Below, piece after piece: positions 17,692 through 25,784 of a stretch of 64,000 nucleotides of DNA. The stretch is taken from the NCBI GenBank assembly GCA_963774895.1, contig CAVZGN010000002.1, positions 434,001 to 498,000 of the forward strand. The letters run 5' to 3'. The stretch is from REEB76 sp963774895 (GTDB taxonomy: Bacteria > Pseudomonadota > Gammaproteobacteria > Natronospirales > REEB76). Both the position numbers and the translations under genes were made by a program. The notes under the pieces were generated by a model, which saw only the letters and a list, made by a program, of their open reading frames with translations, had not been told where the DNA came from and made no database searches. Within the stretch, counting starts at the first letter, position 1. Each line of letters opens with the position of its first letter.

Positions 17692-18174
17692 ATGCAGTAC
17701 TGCACCATCTCAAGCCCGGTGGGCGAATTGTTGCTGGCGGGCGATGCAACCGGATTGCGCCTGCTGGGTTTCCAGGATGGCACCCATCCGACTAAACCCA
17801 AGCCCGATTGGCAGGAAGATCCACGGCCTTTCAAGCACGCGATTGCTCAACTGCGGGAGTATTTCGCCGGCAAGCGTCGCGAATTCGACCTGCCCCTGGT
17901 TCCCGAGGGCACCGCGTTCCAGCTCAAGGTTTGGAACACGTTGCGCACCATTCCCTACGGCAAGACCTGGTCCTACGGCGAGCTGGCGCGGCGCATCCGC
18001 GAACCCAAGGCTTCGCGCGCCGTGGGCGCGGCCAACGGCCAGAACCCAATCCCCATTATCGTGCCCTGTCACCGGGTGATCGGGGCGGACGGGTCGCTCA
18101 CCGGCTTTGGCGGTGGCCTCAAGATCAAACGTCTGTTGCTCGATCTCGAAAGTAACGCAGGCTCACTTTTCTAG
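17692..18174 (+). CDS. ogt: Methylated-DNA--protein-cysteine methyltransferase
   Basis: A 160-residue suicide enzyme that removes methyl groups from O6-methylguanine. The active-site motif IIVPCHRVIGADGSLTGFGGG has acceptor cysteine C126; upstream are the DNA-binding helix (IPYGKTWSYGELARRI) and the asparagine hinge region (AVGAANGQNPIP). It lies 18 bp after the Ada-AlkA gene with an AGAGG ribosome-binding site, so both are one alkylation-response operon. Its last 12 bases overlap the convergent PaiB-like gene. It lacks the Ada N-terminal domain, so it is of the Ogt type. Confidence 0.95.
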   Translation: MQYCTISSPVGELLLAGDATGLRLLGFQDGTHPTKPKPDWQEDPRPFKHAIAQLREYFAGKRREFDLPLVPEGTAFQLKVWNTLRTIPYGKTWSYGELARRIREPKASRAVGAANGQNPIPIIVPCHRVIGADGSLTGFGGGLKIKRLLLDLESNAGSLF

Positions 18175-18786
18175 CTGCTGGCGCATCAGTTCCGAGATTT
18201 CACGCTGCATGGGATCTTTAGAGCCGCTCAAGGCGCGCACCACGCCCTGCTGGTCGGCATGTGCACGGTTCTGGTTGAGCTTGAATTTGCCTTCCAGGCG
18301 TGTGATCTCAATCTCGAAAGCCACGATGTAGTCCAGTTGCTGCTGCACGTAGTCGCCCGCTTGCGCCGTGCTCCAGGGCGGTTTCACATAGGTCTCGTGT
18401 TCGCTCACCAGGCGCTCGAGCATGGCGCGCACCCGCGCTTTATCTGTAACGATGACTGGCCGGCCGTGGGCATGGATGGCGACGTAATTCCAGGTGGGTA
18501 CCGTGACTTTATCCGCGTACCATGAGGGCGAGATATAGGCATGCGGCCCCGTGAACACCACCAGCGCTTCACGCCGGCCATCGAACAGCTTCCAATGGTG
18601 ATTGGCGCGCGCCATATGCGCCAGCAAGGTGCCATGCGGACCGCGTTCCGCATCCACCATGAACGGCAGATGGGTGGCTTCCAGGCTGTCCGCATTCACC
18701 GTTAACAGCAGTGCGAAGGGGAACCTTCGCATCACCGCATGCAGACGGGCCGGCTCATCCACTTTGAAAGATTCAGGCGTGTACAT
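18163..18786 (-). CDS. FMN-binding negative transcriptional regulator, PaiB family
   Basis: A 207-residue flavin-binding split-barrel protein of the PaiB family. The start MYTPESFKVDE is the family N-terminus, followed by LPFMVDAERGPHGTLLAHMARANHHW, VVFTGPHAYISPSWYADKVTVPTWNYVAIHAHG and the C-terminal VAFEIEITRLEGKFKLNQNR, all strongly conserved. In Bacillus, PaiB affects sporulation genes; in proteobacteria the role is unclear and may be enzymatic (flavin reduction). It converges on ogt with a 12-bp overlap of coding ends. Confidence 0.92.
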   Translation of the reverse strand: MYTPESFKVDEPARLHAVMRRFPFALLLTVNADSLEATHLPFMVDAERGPHGTLLAHMARANHHWKLFDGRREALVVFTGPHAYISPSWYADKVTVPTWNYVAIHAHGRPVIVTDKARVRAMLERLVSEHETYVKPPWSTAQAGDYVQQQLDYIVAFEIEITRLEGKFKLNQNRAHADQQGVVRALSGSKDPMQREISELMRQQLEK

Positions 18787-18863
18787 GACAGCATTTTCCC
18801 TGTGATACTTTGTCTTGTGTCCGGCAGTTTACCTTAGGCATGCAATCACGGGAGAATAGGTCC

Positions 18864-19820
18864 ATGCGCGGCGTATTTCTGGATCTGGACACCGTCAGTC
18901 ACCAGGGTGATGTGGACCTGGCGCCGCTGCGTCAAACGTTAACCGAACTTCGCAGTTTTGGCACTACACCCGCGGACCAGCTGATCGAGCATGTTGGAAG
19001 TGCCGAAATCGCCATCATCAATAAAGTGAAACTCGATGCGCCGGTCCTGGCGCAGCTGGCACACACACGCCTCATCAGCGTAGCCGCCACCGGCACTAAC
19101 ATCGTGGATCTAGAAGCGGCGCGCCAGCACGGCATCGCCGTGTGCAATGTGCCGGCGTATTCGACGCTCTCGGTGGTGCAGCAGGTATTCGCTTTTATCC
19201 TGAGTCTTACCCAGCATCTCAAGGAATATGAAGCGCTCTTGCAGCAGGGCGCATGGCGGCGCGCACCGCAGTTCACCTTACTGGACTACCCGATTCGTGA
19301 ACTTGCCGGTAAGAAGCTCGGCATCCTGGGTTACGGGGATATCGGTAAGGCGGTCGCCAATATCGCGGAAGCCTTCGTTATGCAGGTCTTGATCGGCGCG
19401 CGCAATGCCGGCGACAAACGCCGAGGCCGACTGCAGCTCAAAGACCTGTTGCCCCAAGTGGACGTGTTGACCATCCATGTGCCGCTGCTACCGGAGACCC
19501 GCAAACTCATTGGCCGTGAAGAACTCAAGCTCATGAAGCACGATGCGCTGCTCATCAACTGCGCGCGTGGCGGCATCGTCGATGAGCAGGCATTGGCGGA
19601 AGCGCTCAAGACCAGCAGGCTGGGCGGCGCCGGCATCGACGTGCTGTCCGAAGAACCGCCGATCCATGGCAATCCGTTGCTCGCGCCCGGAATTCCGAAC
19701 CTCATCGTCACGCCGCATATCGCCTGGGCCACCCGAGAAGCACGGCAGCGCGTAATCGATGAGATGGCAATGAATATCGAGGCTTTCAAGAAAGGCGAGA
19801 AGCGCAATCGCGTCGCCTAA
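18864..19820 (+). CDS. D-2-hydroxyacid dehydrogenase (glycerate dehydrogenase-like)
   Basis: A 318-residue NAD-dependent D-isomer 2-hydroxyacid dehydrogenase. ATG 18864 follows GGGAGA by about 8 bp and gives the usual start MRGVFLDLDTVS. Motifs: NAD-binding GILGYGDIGKAVANIAEAF with the conserved LGxGxxG glycines, the arginine in INCARGGIVDEQALAEAL, the glutamate in GIDVLSEEPP, and the catalytic histidine in VTPHIAWATREARQRV. The overall pattern fits glycerate/hydroxypyruvate reductases (HprA type), but the substrate is not fixed by sequence. It stands alone. Confidence 0.92.
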   Translation: MRGVFLDLDTVSHQGDVDLAPLRQTLTELRSFGTTPADQLIEHVGSAEIAIINKVKLDAPVLAQLAHTRLISVAATGTNIVDLEAARQHGIAVCNVPAYSTLSVVQQVFAFILSLTQHLKEYEALLQQGAWRRAPQFTLLDYPIRELAGKKLGILGYGDIGKAVANIAEAFVMQVLIGARNAGDKRRGRLQLKDLLPQVDVLTIHVPLLPETRKLIGREELKLMKHDALLINCARGGIVDEQALAEALKTSRLGGAGIDVLSEEPPIHGNPLLAPGIPNLIVTPHIAWATREARQRVIDEMAMNIEAFKKGEKRNRVA

Positions 19821-19970
19821 GGTATCTGCATAAAGCTGTAACGCTCGCAACCCACTGATAAGTAAAGTGTTATACAGTGTATTGTGTTAAGCCGATACTA
19901 ATTGGGATTTGTGTAACACTTGTCAGGTCTTCCGACACCTGTGTTATTTACTACCTATGGGGAGCGCTAA

Positions 19971-20360
19971 ATGAATACTGAAATGCAGATGCTGTTGTTC
20001 ACTGTCCTGTTGGGATTAGTGCAAATGCTGTTGGCTGCGACCTTTACTACACAGAAATACGGGATGAGTTGGGCATTTAGTAATCGCGACAAGATCATGC
20101 CGCAACTGGAAGGTCTCGGCGGCCGGACAGTACGGGCATTTCATAATTTCCGCGAGACGTTTCCTCTGTTTGCAGCATTGATCCTGTTGGCTGCCGCTAT
20201 GGGCCACCATGACAGCCTGACCCTTTGGGGCGCGCAGCTGTATTTCTGGGCAAGGCTGGTTTACCTGTTCGTTTACATGGCTGGCATCATGTACCTGCGC
20301 ACGCTGGTCTGGGCAGTGAGTTTAGTGGGACTGATATTGCTGTTGATCGCCCTGTTTTAG
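19971..20360 (+). CDS. MAPEG family membrane protein
   Basis: A 129-residue, four-helix membrane protein. It has the MAPEG family core: an early polar helix end, then GRTVRAFHNFRETFPLFAALILL, where the RA-x-x-N-x-x-E motif supplies glutathione-binding residues in eukaryotic members, and the late YFWARLVYLFVYMAGIMYLRTLVW helix. Bacterial members may be glutathione transferases or have no known activity. GGGGAG lies about 7 bp before the ATG and a terminator follows closely, so it is monocistronic. Confidence 0.88.
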   Translation: MNTEMQMLLFTVLLGLVQMLLAATFTTQKYGMSWAFSNRDKIMPQLEGLGGRTVRAFHNFRETFPLFAALILLAAAMGHHDSLTLWGAQLYFWARLVYLFVYMAGIMYLRTLVWAVSLVGLILLLIALF

Positions 20361-20370
20361 AACTTACAAC

Positions 20371-20407
20371 CCTGTTGGGCAGATTGTTGCCCAGCAGGAT
20401 TTTATTT
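20371..20407 (+). terminator. Rho-independent terminator of the MAPEG gene
   Basis: An 11-bp stem (20371-20381 with 20388-20398, one G-U pair), a 6-nt loop and the T-rich tail ATTTTATTT, 10 bp after the MAPEG stop codon. Confidence 0.88.
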
Positions 20408-20583
20408 AATTGAAGTTTTATGACGTGAACGTCTGCTTCCGCTGCGGCCATTGGGAATAAGACTATACGAGACAGGCTGAAGGTATACTTCAGTTAGCTA
20501 ACTTGGGCAAACAAATATATAGAATTGATGGTTGCGACAACATCTAGCTGTCAATAATACAAGCAAGCCCTGGAAATTTTTTC

Positions 20584-20763
20584 TCACGGATGCCGCCAGT
20601 AGCCACCCACCCACTCTCGCCCGCCATAAGCACCAACATGCCAATGGCCCGGCACCCAGACGGCTGCCCTGTAGGGGCGGACTGGCACAATTACGCAACC
20701 CACAGTGAATAAGGGAGCAGCGAGCACTACTGCCAACATCAGAGCCAATACCATACGCTTCAT
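20584..20763 (-). CDS. Small YXWGXW-type lipoprotein (59 aa)
   Basis: A short minus-strand gene read by hand: ATG at 20763, stop TGA at 20584-20586. The product is 59 residues. Residues 1-23 form a signal peptide (MKRMVLALMLAVVLAAPLFT then VGC) with a lipobox cysteine at C23. The mature part is short and aromatic, with WVPGHW and WVGGYWRHP, which match the tryptophan/glycine repeat of the YXWGXW family of small exported proteins. GAGG lies 8 bp before the ATG. The family is thought to act at the cell envelope; no function is known. No other coding sequence competes for this stretch. Confidence 0.75.
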   Translation of the reverse strand: MKRMVLALMLAVVLAAPLFTVGCVIVPVRPYRAAVWVPGHWHVGAYGGREWVGGYWRHP

Positions 20764-21145
20764 AACCAGTGCCTCATGACCATAACATTATAGTCTGAAA
20801 CGCAGAATGGGATATGGGGGTTGACTCACTTGCCATGAAATTAGGAAATTGCCTATCAATTAACCGGAAAGTGTCTGCAATACACGACAGAACCGTTCTC
20901 GATCTTCATAGCACTTTCAAACTGGATCTACGAATTTCTGCATTGGAACCAGGGCTACCTCAAGTGCTCCAGAGACCGGGTAGTGACACCAGGACTGGTA
21001 TAGAAACAGGGTGCGCTCCTCTGTTGGAGTGAAGACCGCAGTGGCGCTCAACGGAACATCGCTTTGGTAAAGTGGGATCGTCGTTGAAACCGCAGTCGTT
21101 AGCTGCCATTCGATTGTAGGTATTAACTGTGTATCTTAATCAAAT
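20764..21145. other. Non-coding stretch, no gene recognised
   Basis: About 380 bp between the small lipoprotein gene and the decayed permease copy. A 72-codon plus-strand frame (20814-21032) has no recognisable product and no ribosome-binding site. I see no repeat or RNA gene. With the decayed copy on its right, the stretch probably includes degenerate sequence. Confidence 0.45.
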
Positions 21146-21315
21146 CTAAGTTTCATGTAATGTTTCGACTAACGGCGCGCTCAGGATGCGCCGGTTCGCC
21201 AATAATCCGCTCAGTCCGACGATCAAGGTGCTGGCGATGATACTGGCTGCCTACACGCGCTTATCCAGATGACAAGACAGTGAGAGCACGCGGTTGGCGA
21301 GCAGCCAGGCCATCC
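21146..21315 (-). pseudogene. Decayed copy of the 3' end of the YbbP-like permease gene
   Basis: The bases 21181-21310 align without gaps to 23330-23459, the 3' end of the intact permease gene, with about 100 of 130 matching by hand count. In the minus frame the copy still reads ANRRILSAPLVETLHET and then stops at 21146, against ANRRILNTPPVETLRET in the intact gene, but it has an in-frame TAG at 21251-21253. Similarity fades beyond about 21310. It is therefore a remnant of a paralogue or partial duplication. It lies on the far side of the drug-export-type ABC pair from the intact gene. Confidence 0.85.
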
Positions 21316-21371
21316 GCTCGCGGCTACTGATTGCTTACTGATGGGTGTGCCGGAGAAATCCGGCGGAGGGT

Positions 21372-22148
21372 TCAGCGGAGTATCGTCGGATAGATGCGGG
21401 CGGCCGCGGCCACCAGCACGATGAGCAACAACGCCAGGATGCCGAAGTCGGCCGCAAGCCCGTAGACGCTAATGCCGCCCACGCACATGAGCGCGCGCAA
21501 AGCATCCACGAGGTACGTCAAGGGGTTGAAGTGGGCGATAACCTGCAGCCAGGTGGGCATGAGCGCGACCGGATAGATGGCATTGCTGGCGAAGAACAGC
21601 GGCATGGTAAGAAGCTGGCCTATGCCCATGAAACGCTCGCGGGTCTGGACGATGCAGGCGATGATAAGCGAGAAGGTGGCGAAAATGGCCGAGCCCATGA
21701 GCGCGAACAGCGCAAGGCCGAGGAGTGCAGGGATTTCGAACCGGACATGTACGCCAATGAGCGCGGCCAGCACAAACACCAGCGTCGCCTGGGTGAGGCT
21801 GCGCACGCCGCTGCCGATGCTCTTCCCGAGGACCAGGGCCCAGCGGGGAGCGGGACTCACGAGGTACTTGGTCAGCACCCCGGAATCCCGCTCCCAGATG
21901 GCCGCGATGCCGTAGAAAATGGCGATGAAGGTGACGCTCTGCGCCAGTATCCCGGGGGCGAGAAAGTCCTTGTAGGGCATGTTCTCGGAGGGCATTGCCT
22001 TCAAGCGTCCCATTACCTGGCCAAAGATCATCAGCCAGAGGACCGGCTGCACGGCACGGGTAAAAACCTCCAGCGGGTCGTGGATTAGCTTGCGCACCTC
22101 CGAGTCTGCGACCGCCAGGGCCTGGGCCACGCCTTCGCCGACTGGCAT
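21372..22148 (-). CDS. ABC-2 type exporter permease, DrrB-like
   Basis: A roughly 258-residue membrane permease with six hydrophobic segments, of the ABC-2 family that exports drugs or polyketides. Typical landmarks: LAVADSEVRKLIHDPLEVFTRAVQPVLWLMIFGQV, the mid-protein SGVLTKYLVSPAPRWALVLGKS cytoplasmic loop, and FASNAIYPVALMPTWLQVIAHFNPLTYLVDALR near the C-terminus. ATG 22148 lies 7 bp after the stop of the ATPase gene and gives the family length; the frame stays open to an ATG at 22256 inside the ATPase gene, which is a less likely start. Substrate unknown. Confidence 0.85.
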   Translation of the reverse strand: MPVGEGVAQALAVADSEVRKLIHDPLEVFTRAVQPVLWLMIFGQVMGRLKAMPSENMPYKDFLAPGILAQSVTFIAIFYGIAAIWERDSGVLTKYLVSPAPRWALVLGKSIGSGVRSLTQATLVFVLAALIGVHVRFEIPALLGLALFALMGSAIFATFSLIIACIVQTRERFMGIGQLLTMPLFFASNAIYPVALMPTWLQVIAHFNPLTYLVDALRALMCVGGISVYGLAADFGILALLLIVLVAAAARIYPTILR

Positions 22149-22155
22149 CCAGGGG

Positions 22156-22968
22156 CTAGCCACGACGTTGGATCGAGTGGCGTTCGCGGGCGATGGCACG
22201 ATAGCTGTCACCCTCCCCGACCCCACCACCGCCCAGGCTGATGAAGACGTCATCAAGCGTGGCCCCGGGACCCACGTTGGCCTTGAGTTCCGCGGGCGTA
22301 CCCTGGGCGACGATGCGGCCTCGCTCGATGAATGCGATGCGCTGGCATAACGCTTCTGCCTCGTCCATGTAATGCGTGGTCATGAAGATGGTGGTCTGCC
22401 ACAGCTTCCAGAGGGCTTTGATGCGGTCCCATACCGCGTGCCGCGCGGCGGGGTCTAAGCCGACCGTCGGTTCGTCCAGAAACAGGATGTCCGGTCGATT
22501 GACCAGTGATTGCGCGATCTCGAGGCGCCGGATCATACCGCCGGAGTAATGACGGACGAGCTTATTGGCGTCGTCGGTGATGCCCATGAACTCCAGGGCT
22601 TCGGCGATGCGACCGGACCGTTCTGCCGCTGGCACTCGATACAGCCTCGCGAAGATAAGCAGGTTTTCATAACCGGTGAGGTCGGCGTCCGCAGATAGCA
22701 TCTGCGGGACGTAGCCAATATGGTGCCGAACCTGGGAAGAGTCGCGCCGCAGGTCAAACCCCGCCACGCGTGCGTCGCCGGAGCTTGGGGCGAGGAGCGT
22801 TGTGAGCATTTTGATGGTGGTGGTTTTGCCGGCGCCGTTGGGACCCAGCAAACCGAAGATCTCGCCGGCAGCCACGTCGAGGTCAATCCCATCGACGGCG
22901 GTCATGCGTCCGAAACGACGCGTGAGCGAGCGTGTCTCGATCGCGTCCCTAGTTCCTGCCTCACTCAC
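22156..22968 (-). CDS. ABC transporter ATP-binding protein, DrrA-like
   Basis: A 270-residue ATPase that pairs with the permease just downstream. Walker A GPNGAGKTT at residues 42-50, signature YSGGMIRRLEIAQSL, Walker B DILFLDEPTVGLDP, and the switch histidine in IFMTTHYMDEAEAL. The C-terminal region with PGATLDDVFISL is typical of DrrA/daunorubicin-type exporters. The pair resembles self-standing export modules found in many bacteria; no biosynthetic or resistance gene is adjacent to suggest a cargo. It sits between the decayed and intact copies of the ybbP 3' end. Confidence 0.9.
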   Translation of the reverse strand: MSEAGTRDAIETRSLTRRFGRMTAVDGIDLDVAAGEIFGLLGPNGAGKTTTIKMLTTLLAPSSGDARVAGFDLRRDSSQVRHHIGYVPQMLSADADLTGYENLLIFARLYRVPAAERSGRIAEALEFMGITDDANKLVRHYSGGMIRRLEIAQSLVNRPDILFLDEPTVGLDPAARHAVWDRIKALWKLWQTTIFMTTHYMDEAEALCQRIAFIERGRIVAQGTPAELKANVGPGATLDDVFISLGGGGVGEGDSYRAIARERHSIQRRG

Positions 22969-23294
22969 TGTTCACCCAGGACTGCGTGTCTGTATGTTGT
23001 TTAAGGTCGATGCCCGAACAAGTCTAGTTGCAACGGTACGGCGCCCTGATGATCCAAGTCAATCGCGACTCATCTTGAGTGTGGGGGCACGGCGCTGGAA
23101 GTGTATTTGATCGCCACGGACGCGACGATGTGCATGGATTTCCAAGCAATGTATGCATTGTCGGAGAACGGCGGACCTGAACGATCATAGGGTTACAGAC
23201 AGGAAAGTGACACATCTAATTAACCTGTCGATGCGCCTGCCTCTTTATCCCGGGGCTGAATGAGCATGGATGGCGGGTTGGGCACGATAACACT
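22969..23294. other. Intergenic region upstream of the ABC exporter pair
   Basis: 326 bp between the DrrA-like gene and the 3' end of the YbbP-like gene. It should contain the promoter of the exporter operon and the 3' untranslated region of the permease gene. I see no coding sequence, no transposase remnant that I can defend and no clear terminator hairpin. Confidence 0.45.
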
Positions 23295-25784
23295 CTAGGT
23301 CTCCCGCAATGTCTCGACCGGTGGTGTATTCAGGATGCGCCGGTTCGCCAATAGTCCACTCAAGCCGACGATCAGAGTGCCGGCAATGATGCCGATGACC
23401 CACACACGCCAATCCGGGTGATACGGCAACGAGAACACGCGGCTGGCCAGCAGCCAGGCTACCAGGGAGGCTGCCAGGGCTCCCAGCAATCCAGCCACGC
23501 ATCCCAGGGCCGCATATTCGGTCGCTGTGGCGGAACGCAACAGACGCCGCGAGGCACCCAGGGCGCGCAATACGGCGGCCTCGAAGCGGCGCTCGTCCCG
23601 TGTGGCCTGCACCGCGGCCAGCAGCACCACGATGCCGGCGCCCAGGGTGAACAGGAACACGTATTCCACTGCCAGCGCTGCCTGGTCCATGAGATGCCGT
23701 ACCTGCTCGAGGATGGCGTCCACATCGAAGATCGTCAGGGAAGGCAGTTGCCGTACCAAATCGGCCAATATCACCGCTTTCTCTGGCGGCAGGTACACAC
23801 TGGTAATCCAGGTGGCGGGATATCCGGAGAGGGCGCCGGGAGAAAGCTCCACGAAAAAATTGGGTTGGAAAGAATCCCAGCGGACTTTGCGCAGGCTGGT
23901 AATCGTCACGACGGTGGGCGTGCCGCCGATATCGAAGGTCAGTCGGTCGCCGATTTCCAATTTCAACTGCTTGGCGAAATCTTCTTCCAGGGAAGCGAGT
24001 GATTGTTGGGCTTGTGTGGCGTTCCACCAGTGACCCGCAGTGAGGGTATTGGCGGCAGGCAGAGTCTGCGACCAACTCAGGTTGGCTTCCCGGTTGAGCA
24101 TGTGCTGGGCACGTTGATCGGGGAAATGGATCTGGCTCACATCCACGCCGTTGATGGCGGTGAGCCTTGCGCGCACGATGGGAAAGAGTGTCGGCGCTGC
24201 CAGACCGTGAGCAGTAAAAAAGTTCTGTGCGGTGGCGCGCTCATCCGGCTGAATGTTGATGATGAACTGGTTGGGCGCATCCGCCGGCAAGGACGTGCGC
24301 CAGCTGGACAGCAGATTGCCGCGCACCAGACCCAGCAGCAATAGCACCATGATGCCGATACCGAAGGCCACCATCTGGATGAGCGCGTCGCGCCGGTGGC
24401 GGTTGAGATTGGCGAGACCATAGCGCCAGCCGATGCCGGCGCCATGCCGCAAGGGTTGTAGCATTGCCAGCAGCAGTACCGCGCCCACTGTCAGCACCGC
24501 GACCGTAATTACAAGACCCAGCAGCACGTAGAGTGCCAATTTGAGTTCGCGTGCCTGCCACCAGGTAAGTATTAGGGTGGTGAGTACCGCCGCTGCATAG
24601 ATCACGTAGGCACGTACCGGCGGCGGCACCAGATCGCGACGCAGCACGCGTGCCGGCGGTGTATCCCCGAGTCGCATGAGCGGCGGCAGTGCGAAGCCGA
24701 TCAGCAGGACGATGCCGATGCCGAATGCGGACAGAGCCGGGATGAAGGAAGCGGTGGGCAGATCTGACGGCAGCAGACCCTTGAGCGCCGCCACCAAACC
24801 ATACTGGGCCAGGAACCCGATCAGCACGCCGATGACAGCGGCCAGAATCCCGAGCCATAAAAGTTCCAGCAACATCAAAGTCTGCACGCGCCGGCGCGTC
24901 AAACCCAGGCACTTGAGCACCGCAGCGGTATCGGTGTAGTGGGTGGCATAACGGCGTGCCGCCAGGATCATGGCGACCGCCGAGACCAGTACGCTTACCA
25001 GAGCCGCCAATGCCAGGAAACGCTGCGCACTGTCGGTGGCCTCCACCAGCTCGCGCCGGCCGTCGCGCACATCCTGCATCTCGATGCCGGCAGGCAGTTG
25101 TTCATCCAGGTTCTTTTCCAGGCCGGCGATCACCTCCGGCGCACCGGCCATGAGCAGCCGGTACCGCACCCGTGAGTTGCTGTTCACCAGTCCGGTGGCC
25201 AGCAAGTCGGATAAATTCAACAGCACCTTGGGCGCCAGTGACGAGAACCCGAAGCCACCGTCGGGAAGATAAGCGATCACATAAGCGATGCGGGCCTTGA
25301 GTTTGCCGATCTGGACTGTGTCACCCACCTTGAGTCCCAGCGTGGTGAGCACACGCGCTTCCACCCACACCGTACCGCTTGAGGGGATATCCTGGACAAC
25401 GTTCGTCGGGCCGAAAGGTAGTGCGCTGATGCGCACCCGCCCGCGCAGCGGATACCCCTCGCTGACGGCGTGGATGTTCACGAGCAGCGTGTCATTGCCG
25501 TTGAACAGCACCGTGGGGAAATCCATCACCTGTGCGGTGCGCGCGCCGGCTGCGTCTGCAAGATGCGTGAAGCGCGCGGCCAGCGGTTCTCCGGATGACA
25601 GCACCAGATCCGCCGCCAGGCTCTCACCCGCCTGCTCCTGAACTGCGGTATGCACGCGGCTGGTGAAAAATCCCACAGCGCTGACCGCGGCCAGCGCCAG
25701 CACCAGCGCCAGGCCCATGACCTGGAGTTCACCGCTGCGCAGGCCGCGGTGGAACTGTCGGTGGGACAGGCGCAACAGCATCAT
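23295..25784 (-). CDS. ybbP: FtsX-like ABC transporter permease, YbbP family
   Basis: An 829-residue permease with the MacB/FtsX architecture in duplicate: an N-terminal anchor helix (VLALAAVSAVGFFTSRVHTAVQ), a large periplasmic domain (about 40-240), a three-helix FtsX block (about 255-370), two further helices, a second periplasmic domain (about 500-690) and a final FtsX block ending in LLANRRILNTPPVETLRET. This is the layout of E. coli YbbP. Its start overlaps the end of the ATPase gene ybbA by 4 bp, and tesA is divergent from that, the same tesA/ybbA-ybbP arrangement as in E. coli. The transported substrate is unknown. Confidence 0.93.
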   Translation of the reverse strand: MMLLRLSHRQFHRGLRSGELQVMGLALVLALAAVSAVGFFTSRVHTAVQEQAGESLAADLVLSSGEPLAARFTHLADAAGARTAQVMDFPTVLFNGNDTLLVNIHAVSEGYPLRGRVRISALPFGPTNVVQDIPSSGTVWVEARVLTTLGLKVGDTVQIGKLKARIAYVIAYLPDGGFGFSSLAPKVLLNLSDLLATGLVNSNSRVRYRLLMAGAPEVIAGLEKNLDEQLPAGIEMQDVRDGRRELVEATDSAQRFLALAALVSVLVSAVAMILAARRYATHYTDTAAVLKCLGLTRRRVQTLMLLELLWLGILAAVIGVLIGFLAQYGLVAALKGLLPSDLPTASFIPALSAFGIGIVLLIGFALPPLMRLGDTPPARVLRRDLVPPPVRAYVIYAAAVLTTLILTWWQARELKLALYVLLGLVITVAVLTVGAVLLLAMLQPLRHGAGIGWRYGLANLNRHRRDALIQMVAFGIGIMVLLLLGLVRGNLLSSWRTSLPADAPNQFIINIQPDERATAQNFFTAHGLAAPTLFPIVRARLTAINGVDVSQIHFPDQRAQHMLNREANLSWSQTLPAANTLTAGHWWNATQAQQSLASLEEDFAKQLKLEIGDRLTFDIGGTPTVVTITSLRKVRWDSFQPNFFVELSPGALSGYPATWITSVYLPPEKAVILADLVRQLPSLTIFDVDAILEQVRHLMDQAALAVEYVFLFTLGAGIVVLLAAVQATRDERRFEAAVLRALGASRRLLRSATATEYAALGCVAGLLGALAASLVAWLLASRVFSLPYHPDWRVWVIGIIAGTLIVGLSGLLANRRILNTPPVETLRET

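Noticed and set aside
20814..21032. 72-codon plus-strand frame in the gap left of the decayed permease copy
   Set aside because: No ribosome-binding site, no signal or domain, and composition unlike neighbouring genes.
21345..22088. 247-codon plus-strand frame opposite the DrrB-like permease
   Set aside because: The minus strand encodes a standard ABC-2 permease; the plus frame yields only charged, repetitive shadow sequence.
22969..23294. Possible insertion-sequence remnant beside the ABC exporter
   Set aside because: No terminal inverted repeats longer than 5 bp, no target duplication and no transposase fragment could be shown.
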